Below, one piece after another: positions 1 to 9,594 of a stretch of DNA of 35,889 nt. Made by a program: the position numbers and the translations under genes. Each line of letters opens with the position of its first letter. Within the stretch, counting starts at the first letter, position 1. The notes under the pieces were generated by a model, which made no database searches, was not told where the DNA came from, and was given only the letters and a program-made list of their open reading frames with translations. The stretch is from an uncultured Alphaproteobacteria bacterium (GTDB taxonomy: Bacteria; Pseudomonadota; Alphaproteobacteria; HIMB59; GCA-002718135): positions 1 through 35,889 of the forward strand of contig CACKSM010000009.1 of the NCBI GenBank assembly GCA_902602885.1. The letters run 5' to 3'.

Positions 1-267
1 AAAAAATTTCATACCCCACCTAGTGTTTTACACTTTGGAGAACCAGGTGAGGGACCAATGTTAGAACCTGGAATGTTTTTAACAATTGAACCAATGATTA
101 ATTTAGGTGGATGGCAAACAAAAATACTAAATGATGGATGGACAGCTGTAACAAAAGATAAATCTTTATCTGCTCAATTCGAGCATACAATTGGAATAAC
201 AGATGAAGGAAATGAAGTATTTACATTATCTAAAAATAATACAGCTTTTCCAATAAAGGATGTATAA
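1..267 (+). CDS. map: Methionine aminopeptidase, type I (C-terminal part, 5' end outside window)
   Basis: Removes the N-terminal methionine from nascent proteins in the cytosol. The reading frame is open from base 1 to the TAA at 265-267, giving 88 visible residues, so the start lies upstream of the window. Metal-site motifs of the pita-bread fold are visible in order: KFHTPP (the metal-binding His), TIEPM (Glu) and QFEHT (Glu). DGWT and TKDKSLSAQFEH are typical of bacterial type I enzymes. The C-terminus is normal in length compared with the E. coli enzyme. It runs directly into purB, 9 bases downstream, on the same strand. An internal ATG at 58 could be mistaken for the start, but the catalytic His lies before it. 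Confidence 0.95.
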   Translation, partial: KKFHTPPSVLHFGEPGEGPMLEPGMFLTIEPMINLGGWQTKILNDGWTAVTKDKSLSAQFEHTIGITDEGNEVFTLSKNNTAFPIKDV

Positions 268-276
268 GTAAAAAAA

Positions 277-1569
277 ATGATACCTAGATATAATAGACCT
301 AAAATTGAAAAGATTTGGTCATTAGAAAATAAATTTACAATTTGGACAGAGATTGAGTGTTTGATTGCAGAAAAACAAGCAATGCTCGGCGTTATTCCAA
401 AAAAATCAGCAAAAGAAATAAGAAATAAAGCAAAATTTAATATTAAAGAAATAGAAAAAATTGAAAAAGAAACAAAACATGATGTTGTTGCTTATATTAA
501 CAATGTAAGCAAATATATTGGCGACTCATCAAAATATTTTCATTTTGGTGTAACATCAAGTGATATTATTGATACTTCATTTTCTGTACAACTTAAGCAA
601 ACCTCTGAAATAATAAGAAAAAGCTTAGTAGAATGTATTAAAAGTTTAAAAATCAAATCTAAAAAATATAAAGACACATTAATGATTGGAAGAAGTCATG
701 GTATACATGCTGAACCTATTACTTTTGGATTAAAATTATCTTCCTTTTATTTTGAGTTTAAAAGAAATTTAGAAAGACTTGATCAGGCGATCAACGAAAT
801 ATCTGTTTGTGCTATTTCTGGACCTGTTGGAACATTTAATTCTATAGACCCACGAGTTCAAGATTATGTAGCAAAAAAACTTAAACTAAATTCTGAAGAT
901 GTATCAACTCAAGTAATTCCAAGAGATAGGCATGCGTATTTTTTCTCAGTACTAGGAATTTTAGCATCTTCTATTGAGAGGTTTGCAGTGGAAATTCGAA
1001 ATTTACAAAAAACAGAGGTATTAGAAGTTGAAGAAAGTTTTTCTTCTAAGCAAAAGGGTTCTTCTGCTATGCCTCACAAACGTAACCCAGTATTAAGTGA
1101 GAACTTAACAGGTATCGCACGTTATATTAGAAGTGGTGTAATACCTTCACTAGAAAATGTTGTACTTTGGCACGAGAGAGATATTAGTCATTCTAGTGTT
1201 GAAAGAATTACGACACCAGATATTACAATTGCAACTGATTTTGCGCTGAGTCGTTTAAATGGCATTATAAAGAATTTAAAAGTCTATCCAAAAAATATGT
1301 TAAAAAATTTGAATATGCTTGGAGGTTTACATAGAACTCACAATATTATGTTAAAACTAATTGAAAAAGGATTGAAAAGACAACAAGCCTATAAAATTGT
1401 TCAAGAAAGTGCCATGGAAACATGGAATAATAATAAGAATTTTTCTCAAGTTTTACAAAAAAATAAAGAATTAAACAAAAAATTAAATTCAAAAGAAATC
1501 GAAAAAATCATTAAAGATGATAACGATCTAAAGAAAATAGATTGGATTTTTAAAAATAAAATTAAATAG
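277..1569 (+). CDS. purB: Adenylosuccinate lyase
   Basis: Catalyses two steps of purine synthesis: SAICAR to AICAR plus fumarate, and adenylosuccinate to AMP plus fumarate. The 430-residue protein has the usual length and the family motifs: MIPRYNRP at the N-terminus, KHDVVAY near residue 68, FGVTSSDIIDT near 90, GRSHGIHAEP near 138 and the fumarase/ASL superfamily signature GSSAMPHKRNP near 260 on the flexible catalytic loop. The ATG start follows an A-rich stretch without a clear Shine-Dalgarno. It probably continues the map transcript. The C-terminal 40 residues are very Lys/Asn-rich, which reflects the AT-rich genome. Confidence 0.97.
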   Translation: MIPRYNRPKIEKIWSLENKFTIWTEIECLIAEKQAMLGVIPKKSAKEIRNKAKFNIKEIEKIEKETKHDVVAYINNVSKYIGDSSKYFHFGVTSSDIIDTSFSVQLKQTSEIIRKSLVECIKSLKIKSKKYKDTLMIGRSHGIHAEPITFGLKLSSFYFEFKRNLERLDQAINEISVCAISGPVGTFNSIDPRVQDYVAKKLKLNSEDVSTQVIPRDRHAYFFSVLGILASSIERFAVEIRNLQKTEVLEVEESFSSKQKGSSAMPHKRNPVLSENLTGIARYIRSGVIPSLENVVLWHERDISHSSVERITTPDITIATDFALSRLNGIIKNLKVYPKNMLKNLNMLGGLHRTHNIMLKLIEKGLKRQQAYKIVQESAMETWNNNKNFSQVLQKNKELNKKLNSKEIEKIIKDDNDLKKIDWIFKNKIK

Positions 1570-1606
1570 TCTTTATTTTTTTTAATATCTGAACTATTTT
1601 ATAGGT

Positions 1607-1837
1607 ATGCCAATGACTGTTGAACAAATTGAACAATTTATTAAAGAAGCTATACCAGATGCAACTGTTGAAATTGAAGATCTTAAAGGAGATGGCGATC
1701 ATTACAGTGCTACAGTGACGTCAAAATCCTTTTCTGGAAAAACAAGAGTAGAACAACATAAGATGGTTTATGATGCTTTTAATGGTAAAATGGGTAGTGA
1801 TTTGCACGCACTTAAGCTAAAAACTGTATCGGAGTAA
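1607..1837 (+). CDS. bolA: BolA family iron-sulfur / stress protein
   Basis: Small 76-residue BolA-fold protein. BolA proteins pair with CGFS monothiol glutaredoxins to hold or transfer [2Fe-2S] clusters. Visible hallmarks are the RVEQHKMVYDAF segment (His51) and the conserved C-terminal LHALKLKT (His67), both matching BolA/IbaG proteins. The gene ends 2 bases before a CGFS glutaredoxin gene, the arrangement that supports the partnership. The start may be the ATG at 1607 or the one two codons later at 1613; both keep the whole fold. ATAGGT just upstream of 1607 is a weak ribosome site. Confidence 0.93.
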   Translation: MPMTVEQIEQFIKEAIPDATVEIEDLKGDGDHYSATVTSKSFSGKTRVEQHKMVYDAFNGKMGSDLHALKLKTVSE

Positions 1838-1839
1838 TA

Positions 1840-2181
1840 ATGAATAATAACGACCATGTATCTCAAAATATAGAAAATGAAATTAACTCAAATGATGTAA
1901 TGCTTTTCATGAAGGGCACCCCTGTATTTCCAATGTGTGGATTTTCTGCAAGAGTAGTTGAAATATTAAATAAAGTAGGTGTTAAATTTGGAAGTGTGAA
2001 TGTGTTAGAAAGTGACGAAATGAGAGAAGGTATTAAAACATATTCTAATTGGCCAACCATACCACAACTTTATGTTAAGAAAGAATTTATTGGTGGGTGT
2101 GATATCATAACTGAAATGTTTGAAAGTGGTGAATTACTAGAATTATTCAATACAAATGGAATAGACGTAAACCCGTCCTAG
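1840..2181 (+). CDS. grxD: Monothiol glutaredoxin, Grx4 type
   Basis: Scaffold or carrier for [2Fe-2S] clusters, and BolA partner. The 113-residue protein carries the CGFS active site at residues 33-36 within MCGFSARVVEIL. It also has the conserved Lys25 (MKGTP), the cis-proline loop WPTIPQLYV and the glutathione-binding GGCDI. Length is normal for single-domain Grx4/GrxD. The ATG is preceded by GGAGTAATA, so a usable ribosome site overlaps the end of bolA and translation is probably coupled. The stop TAG lies 1 base before the TTG start of the RarD gene. No sign of degeneration. Confidence 0.96.
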   Translation: MNNNDHVSQNIENEINSNDVMLFMKGTPVFPMCGFSARVVEILNKVGVKFGSVNVLESDEMREGIKTYSNWPTIPQLYVKKEFIGGCDIITEMFESGELLELFNTNGIDVNPS

Positions 2182-2182
2182 A

Positions 2183-3082
2183 TTGTTAAATAATAAATTT
2201 TCTAAAGGTGTAATATTTTCCTGTATTGCAGCAATTTTTTGGGGGCTTCCACAACCCCTTTTTTTTAATGAATTAAATCACGTTGAGACTATTGAGGTTG
2301 TAGCTCACAGAGGTTTCTGGTCATTTATTTTTTTATTTTTATTATTAATTTTAATTTCAAACATAAGTGATTTTATTGAAATATTTAAATCTAGAAAAAG
2401 AATTTTTATTTTAACAATTACAGCTTTTCTTATTGCAGGTAACTGGGCAGGTTTTATTTATTCTGTAGGACAAGAAAGAGTTCAGGATGCATCAATGGGT
2501 TACTTTATTACTCCAATGATAAGTATTGTTCTTGGTTATTTTTTTTTAAATGAGAAAATAACTAAGCCTAAATTTGCATCTGTATGTTTTATGTTATCAG
2601 GTATATTATTCTTATTTATTAATTTAAATCAATTTCCATTCCTAATAATTTGGATTGGAACTTCATGGGCAATATATGGATTATTAAGAAAACAAGTTAA
2701 TGTTAATCCTCCAATTGGCTTACTATATGAGACTTTCATAATATCTTTAATATCTACCCCCTACTTAGTGTATTTATTTTGGCAAAATGAAAATAGTATC
2801 TTTAGTATTGATTTGAAGACATCATTATTTTTAATTCTAACAGGAGCTGTAACAATTTTTCCATTATTATTTTTTAATTTGGGCTTAAAATTTATTCAAT
2901 TAGGTCTAGCTGGAGTTTTATTTTACTTAGCACCAACATTTCATTTTATAACTTCAGTATTTATTCTTAATGAAGAAATTTTACAAATTAAGTTAATATC
3001 ATTTATAATTATTTGGATAGGAATAATAATTTATATTTATGATAGTTATAAAAAAGAAATTATCTTGAATAATACTCAATAA
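2183..3082 (+). CDS. rarD: RarD-type EamA/DMT transporter
   Basis: Integral membrane protein of the drug/metabolite transporter superfamily, about ten hydrophobic helices in 299 residues arranged as two EamA repeats. The N-terminal [10 protein letters not shown], the VVAHRGFWS motif and [17 protein letters not shown] are typical of RarD. The substrate of RarD proteins is not established. The start codon is TTG at 2183, one base after the glutaredoxin stop. No in-frame ATG occurs until deep in the protein, so TTG is the only start that keeps the first helix. The 3' end overlaps the 3' end of convergent rpsD by 23 bases. Confidence 0.88.
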   Translation: MLNNKFSKGVIFSCIAAIFWGLPQPLFFNELNHVETIEVVAHRGFWSFIFLFLLLILISNISDFIEIFKSRKRIFILTITAFLIAGNWAGFIYSVGQERVQDASMGYFITPMISIVLGYFFLNEKITKPKFASVCFMLSGILFLFINLNQFPFLIIWIGTSWAIYGLLRKQVNVNPPIGLLYETFIISLISTPYLVYLFWQNENSIFSIDLKTSLFLILTGAVTIFPLLFFNLGLKFIQLGLAGVLFYLAPTFHFITSVFILNEEILQIKLISFIIIWIGIIIYIYDSYKKEIILNNTQ

Positions 3083-3680
3083 CTAAATTAGGTTCCATAG
3101 TTACAGGATAAGGAACATCATGAATTAGAGGCGCTCTTAAAAAACGACCTTTCAACTCTTTTACATCAACTTCTAAGTATTCTGGAATTTCTCTTTCTTG
3201 AGAACTAACTGATTCTACAATTAAGTTAATTTCTTTACTTTTATCTCTTATTGAGATTTCATCTCCGTCACTAACACTATAAGATGGAATGTTCACTCTT
3301 TTTCCATTGACCTTTACATGACCATGATTAACTAGCTGTCTTGCAGAAAAAATTGTAGGTACAAATTTCATTCTATAAACTGTAGCATCTAATCTTCTTT
3401 CTAAAAGTTCAATTAAAATCTGACTTGTATCACCTTTAATATTAGAAGCTTTTTTGAAAATATTCCTAAATTGTCTTTCAGTTAAATCACCGTAATAAAA
3501 TTTAAGTTTTTGCTTAGCAAATAACTGATTTCCATAATCTGATAGTTTCTTTCTTTGTCCCTGTACACCATGCTGACCAGGCTTTGAGTTTCTTCTATTA
3601 AAAGGGCTTTTAGGTCTCCCCCATAAGTTAACACCTAACCTTCTATCAATTTTGTATTTAGCGTTATGTCTTTTTGTCAT
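3060..3680 (-). CDS. rpsD: 30S ribosomal protein S4
   Basis: Primary 16S rRNA-binding protein that nucleates 30S body assembly. The 206 residues show the alphaproteobacterial N-terminus ([29 protein letters not shown]) and the [15 protein letters not shown] segment. The S4 RNA-binding domain lies at about residues 95-160 ([37 protein letters not shown]). Length is standard. It is the last gene of the minus-strand run after cimA and the methylase gene, 63 bases downstream of the latter, and overlaps the end of rarD. It stands apart from the large ribosomal protein operons, as is common in Alphaproteobacteria. Confidence 0.97.
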   Translation of the reverse strand: MTKRHNAKYKIDRRLGVNLWGRPKSPFNRRNSKPGQHGVQGQRKKLSDYGNQLFAKQKLKFYYGDLTERQFRNIFKKASNIKGDTSQILIELLERRLDATVYRMKFVPTIFSARQLVNHGHVKVNGKRVNIPSYSVSDGDEISIRDKSKEINLIVESVSSQEREIPEYLEVDVKELKGRFLRAPLIHDVPYPVTMEPNLVIEYYSR

Positions 3681-3743
3681 TATTATGAGGCGTATATAGT
3701 GATTTAAAGTACTATGTCAAATTTAATATACTCAATTTTTGGC

Positions 3744-4454
3744 TTATTTATTAAGTTTTTTAGTAATTCCCCATAATGTCTGCAATTCTTTCTTTGTGAG
3801 AGGGATTTTTGTGAAAATACTATAAATATTATTTTTCATACTTTCTTTTTTTTCACTTGGAGTAAAAAATTTTTTATTTTCAAGCTTCTCAATCACATAA
3901 TTTAAGAATTTAGATAATTGATATTTACTAATATTATCTTTTTCAATTGAAATAGAATTAGTAATTTTTAAATTATTCAATTCAAATAATTTATGACTTA
4001 AAACAGTAACTGCATGAGAAAGATTTAATGAATTGCTTTTACTACTTGTTTCAATAGTAAAAATAATATCAGATAATCTCAAATCCTCATTTGAAAGTCC
4101 TGAATTTTCAGGACCAAAAAGTATTGCTGTTTTTTTATTAACAATAATTTTTCTTTTAATGAATTTAAAATCGTTAGTAGAATTTTTTTCCAAATATCTT
4201 CTTCTATTCGTTGTGGCCACAACATAAGAAAAATTAGAAAGTGCAATTTCTAAATCATCATAAACTTTAATATTCTTAATAATTTTCGTTGCTTTTTTTG
4301 CTGCATTTATTGATTTATTGTTTAACCATTTATCTCTTGGCGAAACAATAATTAGATCTTTTAAACCAAAGTTGTGCATAACACGAGCAACCATTCCAAT
4401 GTTTTCAGGAAGTTGGGGTCTAACTAAAATTATGCTTGGATTTTTTAGAGTCAA
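3744..4454 (-). CDS. trmJ: TrmJ-like tRNA 2'-O-methyltransferase (SPOUT)
   Basis: SAM-dependent SPOUT methylase of the TrmH/TrmJ family, likely methylating the ribose of tRNA nucleotide 32. Key motifs in the 236-residue protein are RPQLPENIGMVARVM near residue 12, the SAM-knot segments AILFGPENSGLSNEDL near 110, and SLNLSHAV near 140. The C-terminal region is Lys/Asn-rich, as in other TrmJ proteins with an extension. The start codon is TTG at 4454, overlapping the TGA of cimA as TTGA, so translation is coupled to cimA. No ATG exists before the catalytic domain. A related rRNA methylase specificity cannot be excluded. Confidence 0.88.
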   Translation of the reverse strand: MTLKNPSIILVRPQLPENIGMVARVMHNFGLKDLIIVSPRDKWLNNKSINAAKKATKIIKNIKVYDDLEIALSNFSYVVATTNRRRYLEKNSTNDFKFIKRKIIVNKKTAILFGPENSGLSNEDLRLSDIIFTIETSSKSNSLNLSHAVTVLSHKLFELNNLKITNSISIEKDNISKYQLSKFLNYVIEKLENKKFFTPSEKKESMKNNIYSIFTKIPLTKKELQTLWGITKKLNK

Positions 4455-6037
4455 TTTTTATTCTTTAAATCATTTAAGAGCTTAAAAGTAATACTATCAA
4501 AAATAGCGCTATAAGATGCATCAATAATATTTGGAGATACGCCAATAGTTGTCCAATGTGTATTAGTGGAATCAGATGATTCAATTAAAACTCTTGTGAT
4601 AGCGCCAGTACCTTTTTCTGATGAAAGAATCATAACTTTGTAATCAGTTAACTTTAAATCTTTAAGATCAGGATAATAATCAATTAGGGCTTTTCTTAAT
4701 GCACTATCAATAGCATTTACTGGACCATTTCCAGTACCCACTGTCATCATATTTGAATCTTTAACTTTTAAAAATACCGTAGCCTCTGCTTCAGTAACAA
4801 TTTCACCTTTAGCATTCCATCTTCTTTCATCTGTGACTCTAAATTTTTCTAAATTATAAAAATCCTCAAACTGACCAAGATGACGTCTTACTAATAGTTC
4901 AAAACTAGCTAAAGCAGTATCAAATGAATATCCTTCTGATTCTTTTTCCTTGATAATCTCTAAGATATTGTTGATTTCATTTTTAGGTAGATCAATATTA
5001 ATCTTATTTAATTGATTTAATATATTAGATCTTCCTGCCTGATTTGAAATTACTACGTTTCTAGAATTACCAACAATTTCTGGTTTAATATGTTCATAAG
5101 TTGAAGAATTTTTTTCTACGGCAGATGCATGTAATCCACCTTTATGAGAGAAAGCATGATCTCCAACATATGGAGCATTTTTTCTTGAAGGCATGTTTAG
5201 AATATCGTTTAATGTTCTAGAAATATGAATTAAATTTATTAACTTATCTTTTGAAATATTTGTTTTATATTTTGTTTTTAGAACCAAAGATGGAATTAAG
5301 GAAATTAAATTAGTATTTCCACATCTTTCTCCTAAACCATTAATTGTTCCCTGTATCTGTCTTGCTCCAGCATTAATAGCTGCTAATGCATTTGCAACTG
5401 CATTGTCAGTATCATTGTGAGCATGTATACCAACATTTTTACCTGGTATAACTTTTACTACTTCTGAAACAATATTGTAAATTTCATCTGGAAGAGTTCC
5501 CCCATTTGTATCACAAAGCACAACCCATCTTGCACCAGCTTCATACGCTGCTTTAATACAATTCAATGCAAACTCTTTATTTTCTTTAAAGCCATCAAAA
5601 AAATGTTCTGCATCAAAAATTGGCTCTTTGTTTTTATTTTTTATTGATTGAATACTATCACTGATCATTTTTAAATTTTCATCTTCAGATATTTCTAAAG
5701 CGTTTTTTACGTGAAATGATGATGATTTACCTACAATACAAACACAACTTGCACTTGAATTAATAAGTGCATTTAATCCTGGATCGTTATCTGCACTTCT
5801 ACCTGGTCTTCTTGTCATACCAAAGGCAGTCAATTTACTTTTTGAAAATTTGGTATTTCTAGAAAAAAAATCATTATCGGTAGGATTTGCTCCAGGCCAT
5901 CCACCTTCAATGTAATCTATTCCTAAATCATCAAGATGTTGGGATATATTAATTTTATCACTAACAGTAAAATTAACTCCTGTTGTTTGCTGACCATCTC
6001 TAAGTGTGGTATCGAATAAATATACTTTATCTTCCAT
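4451..6037 (-). CDS. cimA: (R)-Citramalate synthase
   Basis: Condenses pyruvate with acetyl-CoA to citramalate, the threonine-independent entry to isoleucine. The 528 residues fit CimA rather than the shorter homocitrate synthase. The TIM-barrel start has FDTTLRDGQQ (Asp9, Arg13) and YIEGGWPGANPTDNDFF, a CimA hallmark. Further on are HAHNDTDNAVAN and the metal-binding INGLGERCGNTNL. The C-terminal 130 residues form a LeuA-type allosteric domain (GTGNGPVNAIDSALRKAL), so feedback control by an end product is likely. It starts on ATG 38 bases after gltX and overlaps the following methylase gene by 4 bases. Confidence 0.93.
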   Translation of the reverse strand: MEDKVYLFDTTLRDGQQTTGVNFTVSDKINISQHLDDLGIDYIEGGWPGANPTDNDFFSRNTKFSKSKLTAFGMTRRPGRSADNDPGLNALINSSASCVCIVGKSSSFHVKNALEISEDENLKMISDSIQSIKNKNKEPIFDAEHFFDGFKENKEFALNCIKAAYEAGARWVVLCDTNGGTLPDEIYNIVSEVVKVIPGKNVGIHAHNDTDNAVANALAAINAGARQIQGTINGLGERCGNTNLISLIPSLVLKTKYKTNISKDKLINLIHISRTLNDILNMPSRKNAPYVGDHAFSHKGGLHASAVEKNSSTYEHIKPEIVGNSRNVVISNQAGRSNILNQLNKINIDLPKNEINNILEIIKEKESEGYSFDTALASFELLVRRHLGQFEDFYNLEKFRVTDERRWNAKGEIVTEAEATVFLKVKDSNMMTVGTGNGPVNAIDSALRKALIDYYPDLKDLKLTDYKVMILSSEKGTGAITRVLIESSDSTNTHWTTIGVSPNIIDASYSAIFDSITFKLLNDLKNKN

Positions 6038-6075
6038 AATTACTAGATCGCTAATAGAGTATAAATTAAAATTTA

Positions 6076-7410
6076 CTAGATTTTTCCAAGTTTTTGCAAG
6101 ATTTCGTCTCTATCAAATAATGGTAGTAGATATTTTAATTCGGGTCCATGAGATTTTCCTGTCAAAATTAACCTCAAAGGCATAAATAAATCTTTTCCTT
6201 TAAGCCCAGTTTTTTTGTTAATTTTTGATGTCCAATGATCCCATGTTGTTTCATCAAAAGGACCCTCGGGTAATTCATCAACTGCCGTATTAATAAAACT
6301 ATCATCAATATTTAAATCTTTAGCATTATTTATTTTTGTAATTACTTCTTCCCATTCTTTAGCTTGATTAACAAATGAAATATTATTTTTAATAAAACGC
6401 CAAAAACTCTCTTTTTGAAAATTAGATTTTATGTTTTTTAACTTATGACTAATCTCATTATAACTAAATAATTTAATAGTATTTTCATTAAGACTTCTTA
6501 GGGATTCAATTGAAAATTTAGCAGAAGATCTAGATAAGCTTTGAATATCAAATTTTTTTACTATTTCATTTAAATCTTTAATTGGATCAATATTACTGCT
6601 CGAACCAATAAAAAGAAAATAATTAAGTAAAGATATATTTTCGTATCCTTCATCTCTAAAATTTTCAATTGAAAGACTGCCAAGTCTTTTGCTAAAACCC
6701 TTACCAGTTTCATCAACTAAGAATGGATGATGAGCAAATGATGGAATAGAAGATTCAAGAGCCTTAAAAATTTGAATATGATAAGCAGTATTCGCAATGT
6801 GATCTTCCCCTCTAATAATATGCGTAATTTTTTCTTCAATATCATCAATGACTGAAGGTAAATGGTATAACAATGTTCCATCAGCTCTAATTAAAACAGG
6901 ATCACTCAAATTTTTTGCATCAAATGAAACATCTCCTTTAATAATATCTTTCCAACCAATATTTTCATGATCTAATTTGAATCTCCAATGGGGTTGGATT
7001 CCAGATTCTATTTTTTTTTCTACTTCTTCATCACTTAGATTTAATGATGATCTATCATAAATAGGTGGTTTCCCAGATGATAACAAAGATTTTTTCTTTA
7101 AAGCTAATTCCTCTTCTGTTTCAAAACATGGATAAAGTCTTTTCTTTTGTTTTAGAATTTGAATTTTCTCATTGTAAATATGATGTCTAGAGGACTGATT
7201 AAAAGTGTAACTCCAATTTAATCCAAGCCATTTAAGATCATCTTTGATACTTGTCTCAAATTCTTTAGAACTCCTATTGGCATCAGTATCATCAATTCTT
7301 AATACAAACTCACCTTGATTTTTTTGACAAAAAATCCAATTCAAAATTGCTGATCTAGCATTACCGATATGTATTTTTCCTGTAGGGCTAGGAGCGAACC
7401 TACACTTCAT
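6076..7410 (-). CDS. gltX: Glutamyl-tRNA synthetase
   Basis: Class I aminoacyl-tRNA synthetase charging tRNA-Glu, and possibly tRNA-Gln if the organism uses transamidation. The N-terminus MKCRFAPSPTGKIHIGN holds the HIGH-type motif as HIGN at residues 14-17. The KMSKS equivalent is FSKRLGSLSIENF, with SKR as in alphaproteobacterial GluRS. IIRGEDHIANTAYHIQIF is the characteristic catalytic-domain segment. At 444 residues it is shorter than E. coli GltX, as in the compact alphaproteobacterial type. The ATG lies 1 base after the stop of nadE, so the two are co-translated. Confidence 0.95.
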   Translation of the reverse strand: MKCRFAPSPTGKIHIGNARSAILNWIFCQKNQGEFVLRIDDTDANRSSKEFETSIKDDLKWLGLNWSYTFNQSSRHHIYNEKIQILKQKKRLYPCFETEEELALKKKSLLSSGKPPIYDRSSLNLSDEEVEKKIESGIQPHWRFKLDHENIGWKDIIKGDVSFDAKNLSDPVLIRADGTLLYHLPSVIDDIEEKITHIIRGEDHIANTAYHIQIFKALESSIPSFAHHPFLVDETGKGFSKRLGSLSIENFRDEGYENISLLNYFLFIGSSSNIDPIKDLNEIVKKFDIQSLSRSSAKFSIESLRSLNENTIKLFSYNEISHKLKNIKSNFQKESFWRFIKNNISFVNQAKEWEEVITKINNAKDLNIDDSFINTAVDELPEGPFDETTWDHWTSKINKKTGLKGKDLFMPLRLILTGKSHGPELKYLLPLFDRDEILQKLGKI

Positions 7411-7411
7411 A

Positions 7412-8152
7412 TTATTCTTTAGGAATTTCGCAAACAGGAATAGGCTTCATCTTATGAAGATTTGGCTTTCTAATTTCTTCGTATCTACTGTAGTATTCAC
7501 TAGACTTATTTTCCATTGCTTCTTCTAATTGCTTATATGAAAGACCAAGCTGGCTTTCATCATTTCTACTATCATCCCATAAACCATCTGTCGGTGCTGC
7601 GCTAATAATATCTTTTATAACCCCAATTTCTTCAGCTAATTCCCACACCTCAGTTTTAGTACAATCTGCTATTGGCGATATATCTACACCTCCATCACCA
7701 TATTTTGTATAAAATCCAACACCAAAATCTTCAACTTTATTTCCAGTACCAACAACTATACCATTATTACTTTGAGCTATTTGGTATAGAGTTACCATTC
7801 TTAGTCTAGATCTTGAATTTGCAAAAGCTAACTCACTATCAAAATTTTGCATCGTATTTTGAAATGTTTTAAAAACATTATCTAGCTCGATTATTTTTGT
7901 TTCTACATTTGGGTAATTTTGCTCTAAAAATTCTAAATGTCTTAAACTTAAATCATGTTGTGATGAATTTTGCTTAATAGGCATTGAAACAGCTATAGTT
8001 TTTAAACCAGTTTGAGCACATAAGGTGCTAGTAAGAGCTGAGTCCACTCCTCCTGACACTCCTATTACTAGTGTAGTTGGATGATTTTTTATAGATTTAG
8101 CGTAATCTTTAATCCAATTAGAAATGTATACTATCTTATCTTTTGAATTCAT
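7412..8152 (-). CDS. nadE: NH3-dependent NAD synthetase
   Basis: Makes NAD from nicotinate adenine dinucleotide, ATP and ammonia. The N-type ATP pyrophosphatase P-loop SGGVDS is at residues 33-38. GTGNKVEDFGVGFYTKYGDGGVDISPIADC and TKTEVWELAEEIGV are characteristic, followed by SAAPTDGLWDD. The protein is 246 residues and has no glutaminase (nitrilase) domain, so it should use free ammonia. It sits between aroG (21 bases upstream) and gltX (1 base downstream) on the minus strand. The start is an ATG at 8152. Confidence 0.95.
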   Translation of the reverse strand: MNSKDKIVYISNWIKDYAKSIKNHPTTLVIGVSGGVDSALTSTLCAQTGLKTIAVSMPIKQNSSQHDLSLRHLEFLEQNYPNVETKIIELDNVFKTFQNTMQNFDSELAFANSRSRLRMVTLYQIAQSNNGIVVGTGNKVEDFGVGFYTKYGDGGVDISPIADCTKTEVWELAEEIGVIKDIISAAPTDGLWDDSRNDESQLGLSYKQLEEAMENKSSEYYSRYEEIRKPNLHKMKPIPVCEIPKE

Positions 8153-8173
8153 AAGTAATATATAAATATAAAT

Positions 8174-9547
8174 TTATAAATTTGAAGATTGCTTTGAGAA
8201 CAATTTTTCTTCTTTTAAAAAATCTGATAATAAAAAAGCCAATTCTAGAGACTGCGAGGCATTTAGTCTCGGATCACAATATGTATGATATCTATTTTTT
8301 AGATCTTCATCTGTTATTTCTTGAAGACCTCCCATACATTCTGTAACATCTTGACCAGTCATTTCTAAATGTACGCCGCCTGGATATGTTCCTTCGCTTC
8401 TGTGAATTTGAAAAAATTGCTGAATTTCAGAAATTATATCTTTTAATGGCCTAGTTTTAAAACCCGTGTTAGATTTGATAGTATTTCCATGCATGGGGTC
8501 ACAAGTCCAAACAACATTTTTACCAGCTGAATTAACTGATCTAATTATTTTTGGAAGTATTCCACTAACTTTTTCATGACCCATTCTACATATCAGCGTT
8601 ATTTTTCCAGCTTCATTATTTGGATTCAACACATCTAATATCTTTAATAGTTCTTCTGTCTTTGTGCTTGGACCCACTTTAATACCTATAGGGTTCTCAA
8701 TACCTCTTAAAAATTCAATATGTGCTCCATCAAGTTGTCGTGTTCTGTCACCTACCCACAACATGTGAGCTGAAACATCGTACCACTTACCTGAAGTACT
8801 ATCTATTCTTGTTAATGCTTCCTCATATTGAAGAAGTAAAGCTTCATGACTTGTAAAGAAGTCTGTTTCATTTAATTGTCTTACACTGTTTCCATTTATT
8901 CCGCATGCCTCCATAAAAGATAAGCATTCGTCAATTCTAGAAGATATTTCTATAAATTTAGCAGCATTCTCACCTTTAACAAAATTTAGGTTCCATTGAT
9001 GTATTTTATTTAAATTGGCAAAACCGCCCTGAGAAAAAGCTCTTAAAAGATTAAGTGTAGATGCAGACTGATTGTAGGCCTGAATTAATCTATCTGGATT
9101 AGGATCTCTGTCTTTTTGATTGAAGTCTATCCCATTAATTATATCGCCTTTATAAGACTCAAGTTCTAAATCATTAATAACTTCTGTGGCAGATGATCTT
9201 GGCTTTGCAAACTGTCCGGCAATTCTTCCTACTTTAACAATTGGACAAGAAGCGCCAAACGTTAATACAACAGCCATTTGTAAAATAACTTTAAATGTAT
9301 CTCTAATATTATCTGGATGAAAATCTGCAAAACTTTCTGCACAATCTCCACCTTGTAATAAAAAAGCATTTCCGTTTGAAACTTCTCCAAGTTTCTTTTT
9401 TAATAGTCTCGCTTCTCCAGCAAAAACTAAAGGTGGATATTTGGAAATTTCGTTTAGAGTTTTATTTAGATGATCTTCATTCTGATAATTTGGCATATGA
9501 AGAGCATCTTTATTTCTCCAACTATTTGGTGACCATTTATCGCTCAT
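8174..9547 (-). CDS. aroG: 3-Deoxy-7-phosphoheptulonate synthase, class II
   Basis: First enzyme of the shikimate pathway, joining PEP and erythrose 4-phosphate. The 457 residues match the class II (plant/mycobacterial-like) family: KWSPNSWRNKDALHMPNY at the N-terminus, PPLVFAGEARLL, LLQGGDCAESF, GRIAGQFAKPRS, a Mn-site Cys in GGDCAES, and GGVHLEMTGQDVTECMGG near the C-terminus. It is unrelated in sequence to E. coli AroFGH. It starts 47 bases after glmU on the minus strand with ATG and leads the aroG-nadE-gltX-cimA-trmJ-rpsD run. Confidence 0.95.
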   Translation of the reverse strand: MSDKWSPNSWRNKDALHMPNYQNEDHLNKTLNEISKYPPLVFAGEARLLKKKLGEVSNGNAFLLQGGDCAESFADFHPDNIRDTFKVILQMAVVLTFGASCPIVKVGRIAGQFAKPRSSATEVINDLELESYKGDIINGIDFNQKDRDPNPDRLIQAYNQSASTLNLLRAFSQGGFANLNKIHQWNLNFVKGENAAKFIEISSRIDECLSFMEACGINGNSVRQLNETDFFTSHEALLLQYEEALTRIDSTSGKWYDVSAHMLWVGDRTRQLDGAHIEFLRGIENPIGIKVGPSTKTEELLKILDVLNPNNEAGKITLICRMGHEKVSGILPKIIRSVNSAGKNVVWTCDPMHGNTIKSNTGFKTRPLKDIISEIQQFFQIHRSEGTYPGGVHLEMTGQDVTECMGGLQEITDEDLKNRYHTYCDPRLNASQSLELAFLLSDFLKEEKLFSKQSSNL

Positions 9548-9594
9548 AATTTGAAAAGGCTCATAAACCCTAATATATCTTGAAACAAGGGTTA

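Noticed and set aside
1570..1606. T-rich run after purB as an intrinsic terminator
   Set aside because: No inverted repeat precedes the T-run, and bolA follows on the same strand within 37 bases.
6076..7410. Glutaminyl-tRNA synthetase instead of GluRS
   Set aside because: The compact length, SKRLGSLSI loop and absence of the GlnRS anticodon beta-barrel favour GluRS.
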